This document shows positions 8,723 to 16,462 of a stretch of 64,000 bases of DNA, in pieces. The notes beneath the pieces were generated by a model. It did not search any database. It worked only from the letters and a program-made list of their open reading frames with translations, and was not told where the DNA came from. This DNA is from Criblamydia sequanensis CRIB-18 (lineage in GTDB: Bacteria; Chlamydiota; Chlamydiia; Chlamydiales; Criblamydiaceae). How positions within the stretch are numbered: position 1 is the first letter of the stretch; the number at the start of each line of letters is the position of its first letter. Location of the stretch: the NCBI RefSeq assembly GCF_000750955.1, contig NZ_CCEJ010000003.1:62001-126000 (forward strand), read 5' to 3'. Made by a program: the position numbers and the translations under genes.

Positions 8723-9847
8723 ATGTTTGAAACAAATTTAAGTAAATTAAGTTTAATTTCTTTGCCTGGTAATAATGAAAGGGACAAAAAAAGATTTCGG
8801 CATCAAATTAAAAGAACGCTTAAGTCTTGGAAAGGAGTTGAAGTTTCTTTACTTTTAAGAGAGAAGCAATCCTCAATTAGTAAGAAAGCCTCTCAGGTCC
8901 TGACAGTTTTTATGGAGGTTTCTAAAGACAAACCCTATAAGAAAACAAGAACTCTTGCGAAAAAACTAATTCTTGAGCTGCCTTTAAAGTTCCAGGATCT
9001 TCCAACAGAAATAATCACTTATATTTTCAGCTTTTTAGGGAAAGAAGAGCTTCTCTCTTTGAACCTTGTCGCAAAAGAAGTTCGGGAAATATTGATAAAA
9101 CACTCTTTTGTAGATTCTTTTATAAAGGAAAATTTCAAAATCGTCGGGAACACTATTTCTGTGGCCTCCAAGATAAAAAAAGTCATTACACCAAGAGGAA
9201 AAAAAAGCACCTCTTTACCGGCTTGGCTTGCTGAAAGAGACATTATCTTAGATCTTTTCAAAACAATGACTAAATTAACAGACTATGAAAATATAAATCT
9301 TATGGGTTCTCTTGCCCTTGCAAGAACCTATGATGAGAAAGAGCCTTATACTAAAAGTCTGACATCCCTTGAAAATAAGAATCTTTCCAAGCTTTTTCGA
9401 AAACCTTCAAGACCTCAAAGTGAATCTAATTACACAGAATCAAGCGAACTTGTTTTACAAATATTTACTCATCCCGAATGCCCGGCGCTATATAGGCTTA
9501 CCCTTCTTAGTGTTTGTGCATTCTTTAAGCCTCTTGAGTCTCTTTTTTTGGAATTAGAGGCAGAACTTAAGAAAATCAATATTAAAAAAGATACAAAGGA
9601 TCTCATCTTCCAAAAAGACTTATTTTTTTTAGACTCCAATCATACTTTTAAGGAAAATGAACCTGTTTATGTTGTGACGCGCGATTTAAAAAATGTTTTC
9701 AATAGATGTTTAAGAGGGGGGCTTGTGATTTCAAGAACAAACGAGGGTTGGAAGGTCTTGCTTGACGGTTCATTAAAAGTAGAATTTTTTAAAACGTGCT
9801 GCATTGGAAAAAAGAAGACACAAATTATTGAGAGTCTTGAAAAATAG
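8723..9847 (+). CDS. F-box domain protein (candidate host-directed effector)
   Basis: 374 residues. Residues about 91-127 form an F-box: LPTEIITYIFSFL, then LLSLNLVAKEV, matching the LPxEilxxIfsfL...L.L..v.k.. pattern that binds Skp1 in eukaryotic SCF ubiquitin ligases. The N-terminus (1-80) is basic and polar; the remainder is helical without recognised repeats and would be the substrate-binding part. Bacteria have no SCF complex, so an F-box implies delivery into a eukaryotic host. No type III secretion signal can be proven by eye. It stands in an AT-rich stretch with no good ribosome binding site at the ATG. Confidence 0.75.
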   Translation: MFETNLSKLSLISLPGNNERDKKRFRHQIKRTLKSWKGVEVSLLLREKQSSISKKASQVLTVFMEVSKDKPYKKTRTLAKKLILELPLKFQDLPTEIITYIFSFLGKEELLSLNLVAKEVREILIKHSFVDSFIKENFKIVGNTISVASKIKKVITPRGKKSTSLPAWLAERDIILDLFKTMTKLTDYENINLMGSLALARTYDEKEPYTKSLTSLENKNLSKLFRKPSRPQSESNYTESSELVLQIFTHPECPALYRLTLLSVCAFFKPLESLFLELEAELKKINIKKDTKDLIFQKDLFFLDSNHTFKENEPVYVVTRDLKNVFNRCLRGGLVISRTNEGWKVLLDGSLKVEFFKTCCIGKKKTQIIESLEK

Positions 9848-9885
9848 TCAAAGGTTGCTTTATCTAGGGATAAAGAGACCGCTTT

Positions 9886-10929
9886 ATGAGAAATATAAAA
9901 AATAGCTTTTCCGTTGCCATTATTGGAGCCGGGCCGATAGGGCTTGAGCTTGCGGGGTGTTTAAAAAAAAAGGGCGTTGATTTCATTCAATTTGATAAGG
10001 GTCAGATTGGCGAGTCGGTTTATAAATATCCTCCGCAAACAAGATTTTTTAGCTCCCCGGAAAAGATCAGTCTTTACGGTAAGGCCTTTGAGACTCCCTC
10101 TCAAGAGAAAGCTACAAGGGAAGAGTATTTAGCGTATCTTAGAAACTATTGCTTAGACAATAAGCTCGATGTCCATACTTTTGAGGCAGTGACGGGGTTA
10201 AAAAGGCAAAACGGGCATTTTGATATTCAAACGACTAAAGGATCCTACTCATCTAAAGCCCTTGTGTTTGCGCAAGGGGGTCTAACATTTCCCCGCAAAT
10301 TAAAAATTCCGGGTGAGAATCTTGCCTTTGTTTATGACACGCTTATCGATCCTCACACTTTTTTTAAGTCAAAGGTTCTTGTAGTTGGCGGAAAAAACTC
10401 CGCTGCAGAAGCTTCTTTAAGACTCTTTCATGCGGGCGCTTTTGTCACCCTGGTTCATCGAAAAGCCTCTTTTGATAAAAAAGCTATTAAATATTGGATT
10501 CTTTCCGAGTTAATGGGAAGAATAAAAAATGGGCAGATCAATTGTTTTTGCAGTGCTGTTTTAGAAGAGATTAGGGAAGGGGAAGCGACCGTTTTGCAAA
10601 AAAAGAAACGGCTTATCCTTCCTAATGATTTTGTGGTAAAATCTATAGGCTTTGAAGCAGATCTCTCTCTTATGCACCAGCTTAAAATCCCATTTTCAAA
10701 TAAAAACACGCCCATTTTCTCAAAAGAAACCATGGAAACTAAGGTTAAAGGAGCCTTTGTCATGGGAACTGTTATCGGCGGAACCCAAAATAAGTTTGAA
10801 ATTTTTATTGAGAACTCGCACCCTCATGTAGATAAGGTTTTAGCAGGTCTTGGAAGGTATCTTAACCATCCTCAATTAAAAAAAGAGAAGACCCGGATTG
10901 AAGATAACTTTTCTATGCTTGAAGAATAA
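9886..10929 (+). CDS. YpdA/Bdr-like FAD-dependent oxidoreductase
   Basis: 347 residues of the two-dinucleotide-binding-domain flavoprotein fold. The FAD-binding Rossmann motif is IIGAGPIGLELA (12-23), and the NAD(P)H motif is VVGGKNSAAEASLRL near 166-180. The RFFSSPEKISLYG region is typical of YpdA-type proteins, which in Bacillus reduce bacillithiol disulfide. I see no CxxC redox pair of thioredoxin-reductase type. A role in low-molecular-weight thiol or disulfide recycling is an inference from the family. Whether this organism makes bacillithiol cannot be told here. Confidence 0.7.
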   Translation: MRNIKNSFSVAIIGAGPIGLELAGCLKKKGVDFIQFDKGQIGESVYKYPPQTRFFSSPEKISLYGKAFETPSQEKATREEYLAYLRNYCLDNKLDVHTFEAVTGLKRQNGHFDIQTTKGSYSSKALVFAQGGLTFPRKLKIPGENLAFVYDTLIDPHTFFKSKVLVVGGKNSAAEASLRLFHAGAFVTLVHRKASFDKKAIKYWILSELMGRIKNGQINCFCSAVLEEIREGEATVLQKKKRLILPNDFVVKSIGFEADLSLMHQLKIPFSNKNTPIFSKETMETKVKGAFVMGTVIGGTQNKFEIFIENSHPHVDKVLAGLGRYLNHPQLKKEKTRIEDNFSMLEE

Positions 10930-10949
10930 TTTCAGGCTTTCTATAGCAA

Positions 10950-11525
10950 TCAGGATTTATAAAAGATGGTTTTAATACCAAGTGTATGCTCTTTTGCATT
11001 AAGTCTTGAATCGAAGAATCGGTATTCCAAGCTGACATCCCAATAAGGATTTATTTTTTTGAAAAGGCCTAAAATTACTTGGGCAGCAAAAGAGTTTTGG
11101 GTCGCTTTTTTATGAAAAATCTCATTCTTAAGCTTCACTTGGTTATTTACAAATCCAAGGCCAAAACCAAAATACGGGGTTAAGCTTAATAAATAAGGCT
11201 TGAAAAATTTACAGGTATATAGACAGTTGCCAAGAAGAGCAGTCGAGCTTACGTGCCCATCAATTGTCAAGGGCTCTTCGCTAAATCTTGCTTCCCTAAT
11301 AGAATTGTATCTTTGCGAACCTTCAACTTCTAAAATAAGACAGGAAGGAAAGACATAGCCTGCGCTTATTGAAAAAGCAAAGCCCGTCCTTAAATCCACC
11401 TGATAGTCCCGAGAGCTAAAATCAAGGAAATTAGCCCCTCCGAAAAGAGAGCCATACCAATTTGATTCCGAAAAAGCAAAACAAGGGCTAAGGGTTAAAA
11501 GTAGAGCTGCTAAAGTTCTCTCCAT
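10950..11525 (-). CDS. Outer-membrane beta-barrel protein
   Basis: 191 residues with a signal peptide (about 1-20) and then alternating polar/hydrophobic strands rich in aromatic residues and glycine: NWYGSLFGGANFLDFS, FSISAGYVF, LTPYFGFGLGF, WDVSLEYRFF. This is the pattern of a small (8-strand) OmpA/OmpW-like barrel. Family members are surface proteins without catalysis. It lies 5 bp downstream of the rhodanese-like gene, so the two form an envelope operon. The last residues (FYKS) lack a clean C-terminal aromatic. Confidence 0.65.
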   Translation of the reverse strand: MERTLAALLLTLSPCFAFSESNWYGSLFGGANFLDFSSRDYQVDLRTGFAFSISAGYVFPSCLILEVEGSQRYNSIREARFSEEPLTIDGHVSSTALLGNCLYTCKFFKPYLLSLTPYFGFGLGFVNNQVKLKNEIFHKKATQNSFAAQVILGLFKKINPYWDVSLEYRFFDSRLNAKEHTLGIKTIFYKS

Positions 11526-11530
11526 CTTGT

Positions 11531-11956
11531 CTAATTCTCATTGCTTGAGACAAGAGGAAGCTTAGCTTTTCGCCACTCTTCAAGACCGCCTGAGTATCTG
11601 TAAACATTATCGTATCCCATCATCACAAGGCGATCGGCAAGAAACCTGCTTGTCGGGCATTTCTTCGTTCCGCAATAGAGGACAATTAAACTATTTTTAT
11701 GAGGGAGCTTCTCTTGAATTTCTTCCTCGCTTGCATCAAATGAAAGAGAAAGGGTTCCGGGAATGCGAAAACCGTCATCATAGCGGGAAGGCCTGGCATC
11801 AATTAGCAATAAGCTTTTTTCATTTTCGATAACTGTTTTTAATTTATCAGTGCTTATTTCAACATAATGACCTTTTTCACTATGCCCTTCATGGGAGTTA
11901 GCGTCTTGGACCATTAAAAGGCTTGCGGCAAAAGTAAATGGTAATAATTTAAACAT
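11531..11956 (-). CDS. Exported rhodanese-like protein
   Basis: 141 residues: an N-terminal signal peptide (about 1-20), a histidine-rich spot (HEGHSEKGH) and a single rhodanese domain. The active-site loop is YCGTKKC with the catalytic cysteine at about 95. Upstream, the family landmark LLIDARPSRYDDGFRIPGT is seen. Rhodanese domains transfer sulfane sulfur via a cysteine persulfide. The signal peptide places this one in the periplasm, where it may handle sulfur or disulfides. It is the first gene of a two-gene operon with a barrel protein. Confidence 0.85.
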   Translation of the reverse strand: MFKLLPFTFAASLLMVQDANSHEGHSEKGHYVEISTDKLKTVIENEKSLLLIDARPSRYDDGFRIPGTLSLSFDASEEEIQEKLPHKNSLIVLYCGTKKCPTSRFLADRLVMMGYDNVYRYSGGLEEWRKAKLPLVSSNEN

Positions 11957-12112
11957 AAGGAACTCTTTTTCTTTGGCGAGGTGTCGTTGGCTTTTTGTTT
12001 AAATAAAAGTATTAGGCAGTTGTTGAGAGTCTCTCCCTTCATACTAAATCCGCTCTTTTTTTTAACCTCTAAAATGCGTATACTTTTTTTTTATTTTTTT
12101 TAGAGATGCAAA

Positions 12113-13351
12113 ATGAATGATGAATTTGTAAGCGCCGTAATCCTTGGAGCCGGGGCTGCCGGTTTCTTTGCAAGCATTGCTTGCAAAGAGGGCTTAGCCG
12201 AAGGCCGTGTCCTTTTGATTGAGAAAACAAGAGCCCCCCTAGCCAAGCTTAAAGTATCCGGCGGCGGCAGATGCAATGTGACCCATTATTGCTTTGATCC
12301 GAAAGTTCTGATTCAAAACTATCCAAGAGGGGGTCTTGAACTTTTAGGCCCTTTTCACCGATTCCAGCCAAAAGACACCATCGATTGGTTTAAAGTAAGA
12401 GGGGTTGAATTAAAGGTGGAAGAAGATGGGCGGATGTTTCCGGTTACAGATGATTCCAGCACTATCGTAGAGGCCCTTAAAAAAGCGGCTAATGATGCAG
12501 GTGTTGAAATTCTTTTAGAAAAACGCCTTAAAAAAGCTGATCGGATAGACGAGGGTTTTTTATTAGAATTTATTGACGGGTCTTTTATAAAGACAAAAGC
12601 TCTTCTTTTAGCTACAGGGTCTTCTAAAGAAGGGTATCAACTTGCCAAAGAGTTCGGACATACGATAGACCCTCTTTGCCCCTCTCTTTTTTCCTTTAAT
12701 GTTCCTGATTTTCCTTTGGAAAAACTAGCCGGAGTTTCAGTTGAGCTTGCAGGTTCTTCTTTAAAAAACGGCAAGCACCGTTTTGATGCGCCTTTACTAA
12801 TCACCCACGGAGGTTTTAGCGGACCTTCCATACTCAAATTATCAAGCTTTGAAGCCATGACCTTAGCTTTAAAAGATTATGAAACCGATTTTTTTATCGA
12901 TTGGCTCCCCGGATGCGAGGAAAGAAAAATTCGAGAAGAGCTTGAGGATAGAAAGACGAATCATGGAAAAAAAACAGTCATTTTAGATTCTTTTTTTCAT
13001 TTGCCTAAGAGCCTTTGGAAGGAGCTTATCTTAAAGGCGGGCATTTCTTACGATACCACATGGAATCATGTGTCCAAGAGCTTATTGGAGAAAATTCTTT
13101 TCACTCTAAAGATGGACGTGTATCGCATGAAAGGAAAGACTCCTTATAAAAGCGAGTTTGTAACGTGCGGGGGAGTAAAGCTTTCCGAAGTAAATTTTAA
13201 AAAAATGGAGAGCAAGCTTGCTAAGAATCTCTATTTTGCCGGGGAAATTTTAAATATAGATGGGGTCACAGGCGGATTTAACTTTCAAGCCGCTTGGACA
13301 ACGGGGTGGATAGCCGGAAAAGCTATCCAAGATTCTCAAGTCCTAACTTAA
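12113..13351 (+). CDS. HI0933-family (YhiN-like) flavoprotein
   Basis: 412 residues. The FAD-binding GAGAAG motif lies at 12-17, followed by the family-specific VSGGGRCNVTH (about 48-58). Near the C-terminus, the TCGGVKLSEV and LYFAGEILNIDGVTGGFNFQ segments are diagnostic for HI0933-like NAD(P)/FAD-dependent oxidoreductases. One member, BaiN, acts on bile acids in gut bacteria, but most are uncharacterised, so I give no substrate. Length is normal. A bidirectional terminator directly follows. Confidence 0.85.
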   Translation: MNDEFVSAVILGAGAAGFFASIACKEGLAEGRVLLIEKTRAPLAKLKVSGGGRCNVTHYCFDPKVLIQNYPRGGLELLGPFHRFQPKDTIDWFKVRGVELKVEEDGRMFPVTDDSSTIVEALKKAANDAGVEILLEKRLKKADRIDEGFLLEFIDGSFIKTKALLLATGSSKEGYQLAKEFGHTIDPLCPSLFSFNVPDFPLEKLAGVSVELAGSSLKNGKHRFDAPLLITHGGFSGPSILKLSSFEAMTLALKDYETDFFIDWLPGCEERKIREELEDRKTNHGKKTVILDSFFHLPKSLWKELILKAGISYDTTWNHVSKSLLEKILFTLKMDVYRMKGKTPYKSEFVTCGGVKLSEVNFKKMESKLAKNLYFAGEILNIDGVTGGFNFQAAWTTGWIAGKAIQDSQVLT

Positions 13352-13352
13352 G

Positions 13353-13382
13353 GAAGCACCCTAACTAACGTCAGGATGCTTC
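13353..13382. terminator. Bidirectional terminator hairpin
   Basis: GAAGCA (13353-13358) and TGCTTC (13377-13382), with additional CCT/AGG pairing, lie between the converging flavoprotein and DUF378 genes. The T-runs are weak. Confidence 0.5.
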
Positions 13383-13391
13383 TATTTCATC

Positions 13392-13595
13392 TTAGGTGCA
13401 GCATTTATTGCAGCTAAAAAGCTTCCAAAGTCCCCAAAGACCGGCTAAGCCCACAAGGACATAGACGACTCTTACAACTTCGGGGAAACTATGGAACAGG
13501 AACGACACCAAGTTGAAATCAAAGAGTCCAACAAGACCCCAGTTAAGACCTCCGATGATCAGCAAAACTGCTGCGATGAGATCCACGTATTTCAT
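13392..13595 (-). CDS. DUF378 small membrane protein
   Basis: 67 residues from the ATG at 13595, which is preceded by an excellent GGAGGA ribosome binding site; a longer frame beginning upstream would include that site and is rejected. Two hydrophobic helices enclose the conserved IGGLNWGLVGLFDFNLV segment that defines DUF378. The C-terminus has three cysteines (SCNKCCT), an unusual metal- or disulfide-capable tail. Family function unknown. Confidence 0.85.
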   Translation of the reverse strand: MKYVDLIAAVLLIIGGLNWGLVGLFDFNLVSFLFHSFPEVVRVVYVLVGLAGLWGLWKLFSCNKCCT

Positions 13596-13839
13596 AATCA
13601 TTCCTCCACATACGGGTGATAAACAAAGATGCATTCATCCTTGTACACCCATTTAATTTAATTATATCAAATTTTTTTTTATATTTATTCTTAACTTTTT
13701 TAAAATTAAGAGTTTGTAAAGGGGGATTAGCCTAAAACCCTTATAATTAAGTAACTTGGTTTCTAAAGAAAGTCTGTTTTTCTTCCTCTTTTTTTGATAA
13801 GAAAAGCTAAGCTGTAGAAAATTTTTGAGATTTTAGAAT

Positions 13840-15042
13840 ATGCAAGTACTGTTTTGGATCGGCTTTATTGCCGGGATCATTGGGTTAATTTCAATTGATC
13901 TTCTCATGACTAGGAATAAAAAAGAGCCGACCCTTGGCCACTCCTTGCTTTGGACGCTTATTTGGATTTTTGTTGCGCTTCTCTTTAATGTGTTCATCTA
14001 TTTCTTATATGAATATGGTTTATTTGGTTTTGTATCTGGGGGATTAGGAGGCGCAACACCTGCTCTACAATACTTTACAGGCTATATTGTTGAAAAATCT
14101 TTAAGCCTTGACAACATATTTGTCATAGCTTTCATTTTCAGCTACTTTCAAATCCCTCTTAAATATCAGCATGAAGTTCTTTTTTATGGAATTATTGGGG
14201 CTATTGTCTTTCGCTTGATTATGATTTTGCTTGGCCTCGCCCTTTTAAATGCCTTCCACTTCATGTATTATATTTTCGGAGTCTTACTCCTGATCACAGC
14301 TTTCAAAATGCTTTTTATGCATAAAGAGGAAATCGATCCCGATAAGAACTATTTTACCAAATTAATGAAGAAAGTCATGCCGGTGACTCAGAAATTACAT
14401 GAGGATCATTTTTTTGTAAGGATAGATGGGGTGCTTCACATGACACCTGTCTTTCTTGCGTTGCTTGTGGTTGAAACAACCGACATCCTTTTTGCAATTG
14501 ACTCAATTCCGGCAATATTTGCCATTACAAAAGATCCTTTTATTGTTTTCACCTCAAATGTCTTTGCCATCTTAGGTTTAAGATCGCTTTATTTTGTTTT
14601 AGCCCATGCCTTAAACAAGTTTTATTATTTACGCTACAGCCTTATTTTCCTTTTAGCTTTTGTCGGCTTAAAAATGCTTTTAATAGATCTTTACCCCATC
14701 CCGCTTTCAATTTCTCTTTATGTCATCCTCTTTATCTTAGCTATGGGTGTACTTGCCTCTTACTTTAATTGGGAAAAAATCCTCGATATTTGGAGTTCTC
14801 CTGTTTTTAATGATTTAAAAAAACTAGGACAAGTTACCTTGGCTGAGCAAACAGGGGTTATCCTGTTAGCGATAGGAATAACTCTTTTGATCCTTGGAAT
14901 TATGCAGCTTGCCATTAGGGGCATAGGTTGGATTTTAATCCCGATTGGAATTTTGATAATTTTTAGGGAAGTGCTTTATGCGTTAAAGATTTTTCGAAGC
15001 ATAAGAGAGGAGAGAAAGAAAGAAAGGGATTCAAAAAAATAG
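13840..15042 (+). CDS. TerC family integral membrane protein
   Basis: 400 residues with about nine to ten helices. It carries the TerC hallmarks: GYIVEKSLSLDNIFVIAFIF near 85-105 and ETTDILFAIDSIPAIFAIT near 210-230, each with conserved acidic residues within the membrane. TerC/Alx proteins export Mn2+ or help metallate exported proteins, and are linked to tellurite resistance. The polar C-terminus (REERKKERDSKK) is cytosolic. I looked for a yybP-ykoY manganese riboswitch in the 200 bp upstream and did not see one. Confidence 0.85.
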   Translation: MQVLFWIGFIAGIIGLISIDLLMTRNKKEPTLGHSLLWTLIWIFVALLFNVFIYFLYEYGLFGFVSGGLGGATPALQYFTGYIVEKSLSLDNIFVIAFIFSYFQIPLKYQHEVLFYGIIGAIVFRLIMILLGLALLNAFHFMYYIFGVLLLITAFKMLFMHKEEIDPDKNYFTKLMKKVMPVTQKLHEDHFFVRIDGVLHMTPVFLALLVVETTDILFAIDSIPAIFAITKDPFIVFTSNVFAILGLRSLYFVLAHALNKFYYLRYSLIFLLAFVGLKMLLIDLYPIPLSISLYVILFILAMGVLASYFNWEKILDIWSSPVFNDLKKLGQVTLAEQTGVILLAIGITLLILGIMQLAIRGIGWILIPIGILIIFREVLYALKIFRSIREERKKERDSKK

Positions 15043-15066
15043 CGTTTCTTTAGAAAAACGCTATTT
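15037..15066 (+). terminator. Terminator overlapping the terC-like stop codon
   Basis: AAATAGCGTTT (15037-15047) pairs with AAACGCTATTT (15056-15066). The stem starts inside the stop codon and a T-rich tail follows. Confidence 0.75.
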
Positions 15067-15099
15067 TAAATATTTTTAACCCTTGATTGCTCCTAAATC

Positions 15100-15218
15100 T
15101 CGCTTGAGGATTCATTTTAAAGTTGTAGATGCTTAATTTTCATGACTTAAGCCAAACTCGAGAGTTTGGCGAGTCAGGAAAAATAGCGAGATGCAATTTA
15201 AAATGAATTCTCAAGCGA
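15100..15218. repeat. Large imperfect inverted repeat with central palindrome
   Basis: The outer arms (15100-15121 and 15197-15218) are 22 nt long and complementary with one mismatch, reading TCGCTTGAGgATTCATTTT. The centre (15151-15170) is an 8-bp stem, GCCAAACT/AGTTTGGC, around CGAG. The sequence between arms and centre also pairs partly, so the whole 119 bp can fold as one long hairpin. Confidence 0.75.
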
Positions 15219-15382
15219 CTAATCGATCGCCCTATTTAGAAGGTTAAATAAAGACATTGTTTTGATTACAAACCCCTTTTTCCGTGCGTGCTTTTATACT
15301 TAAGAGGCATTTTGCTCACAATTAGTACATATTTTTTTCATCTTTGTCTTTCGGCAATGCCCCCGCATTGCCTTCAATCTAA

Positions 15383-15425
15383 AAAATCTATTGACACCTT
15401 GCGGCACTTGGCCGTGGATTAGGTG
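15383..15425 (-). terminator. Two-tier hairpin, possible terminator of the PnuC-like gene
   Basis: Read on the minus strand, CACCT..CGGC-CAAGT-GCCG..AGGTG is followed by GTCAATAGATTTTTT, shortly after the stop of the minus-strand gene at 15447. Confidence 0.45.
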
Positions 15426-15446
15426 CAATCGGGTATAAAGAAAAAT

Positions 15447-15707
15447 TTAACCTTGTGCTTTCGCTTTTTGCAATGCCCTTATTTCTCTTGTCCAGGAGAG
15501 AATACCCCAAACGCTCATGATAAAATAAATTCCGAAAAGGAAAGCTTGGGAGGTCATACCGTTATAAAGGTTGTATGCGACCCAGCCCACATTTGCAATG
15601 GTCCAAAGCCATTGACCCATAACATTTTTTTGAATGACAAAAAAATTGCCGAGCAGGGACATGCTCACTAAAATCCATGAAGACATTTCAATCCAATTAT
15701 CTGGCAT
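15447..15707 (-). CDS. Small PnuC-like membrane protein
   Basis: 86 residues with three hydrophobic helices and tryptophans at helix ends (GQWLWTIANVGWVAYNLY, SVWGILSW). The pattern, FFVIQKNVMGQWLWTIANV and then a second Trp-rich helix, resembles half of a PnuC nicotinamide-riboside transporter. Similar small PnuC-like proteins are annotated in other genomes. At less than half of PnuC length it would have to oligomerise, or have another role. The ATG has CCGGAG upstream. Assignment is tentative. Confidence 0.55.
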   Translation of the reverse strand: MPDNWIEMSSWILVSMSLLGNFFVIQKNVMGQWLWTIANVGWVAYNLYNGMTSQAFLFGIYFIMSVWGILSWTREIRALQKAKAQG

Positions 15708-15769
15708 TTTTTACTCCGGTTAAATCAAAATTTTTTATTTGTCCCAATTATAACTTTTTTGAGTTTAGA

Positions 15770-15799
15770 TTGACAAAGATAAAAGTGGACTGGTATCAA
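15770..15799 (+). promoter_or_regulatory. Possible promoter for tdk
   Basis: TTGACA (15770-15775), an 18-bp spacer and TATCAA (15794-15799), ending 57 bp before the tdk ATG. The -10 box is imperfect. Confidence 0.4.
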
Positions 15800-15856
15800 A
15801 ATTCGAGAGAAATAATCGTAGATTAGATAAAAAAAATTTAAATTAAAGTTGCGGAA

Positions 15857-16462
15857 ATGATTCAGAAATCTAAAGGAAAATTGGAAGTTATTGCAGGGTC
15901 TATGTTTTCTGGCAAAACAGAAGAGCTTCTTTATCGCCTAAGACGAGCGGAATACGCTAAAAAAAAGGTCATCACGATCAAGCATGAAATCGACAATAGA
16001 AAATCGTATAAGTGTATTTTTAGTCACGACGGGGCGCTTCGTGAGGCACACCCGATAAGCTCTTGCGAGGAGGGGCTTGACACCCTCATCCGTCTAACCT
16101 CTGAAAGTGTGGATGTGGTCGGGATTGATGAAATTCAGTTTTTTCCGCCTGAAACCGTTCAAATTATTGATTTTCTTGTAGAAAATGGAAAAAGGGTAAT
16201 TGTAGCCGGCCTCGATTTAGATTTTAGGGGAGAGCCTTTTGGAATTGTCCCGACATTAATGGCTCATGCCGATGAAGTTATAAAATTACGGGCTATTTGC
16301 ATGGTTTGCGGCAATGAAGCTAATTTTACGCAGCGGCTTATTGATGGAGAGCCCGCCGGCTATGACGACCCGATAGTTTTAGTTGGGGGAGAAGAGTGCT
16401 ATGAGCCAAGATGCCGCAATTGCTACAAGATGGAAAAGTATTTAGCTTGTTCACTAAGTTAA
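15857..16462 (+). CDS. tdk: Thymidine kinase (type II, TK1-like)
   Basis: 201 residues. It has the P-loop GSMFSGKTEEL (about 15-25), the DEIQFF Walker B/lasso motif near 96, and VAGLDLDFRGEPFG with following ICMVCG and CRNC zinc-binding cysteine pairs. All are standard for TK1-type thymidine kinase, which phosphorylates thymidine to dTMP for nucleotide salvage. Length is normal. The 3' end overlaps the next gene by 52 bp if that gene uses its first ATG, so the two are likely co-transcribed. Confidence 0.92.
   Translation: MIQKSKGKLEVIAGSMFSGKTEELLYRLRRAEYAKKKVITIKHEIDNRKSYKCIFSHDGALREAHPISSCEEGLDTLIRLTSESVDVVGIDEIQFFPPETVQIIDFLVENGKRVIVAGLDLDFRGEPFGIVPTLMAHADEVIKLRAICMVCGNEANFTQRLIDGEPAGYDDPIVLVGGEECYEPRCRNCYKMEKYLACSLS

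Larger units (their letters stand above)
15043..15446. other. Intergenic region, 404 bp, with inverted repeats
   Basis: No gene. It contains the TerC terminator, the large inverted repeat at 15100-15218, and two smaller hairpins: GGCAATGC/GCATTGCC near 15352-15371 and a two-tier CACCT..CGGC/GCCG..AGGTG structure near 15396-15425. The last is placed to end the minus-strand gene that follows. Confidence 0.6.

Noticed and set aside
13635-13839. Manganese (yybP-ykoY) riboswitch before the TerC-like gene
   Set aside because: I looked for the conserved loops and did not find them.
15423-15671. 82-codon + strand frame
   Set aside because: It lies antisense to the three-helix PnuC-like gene, which has a good ribosome binding site and membrane pattern.
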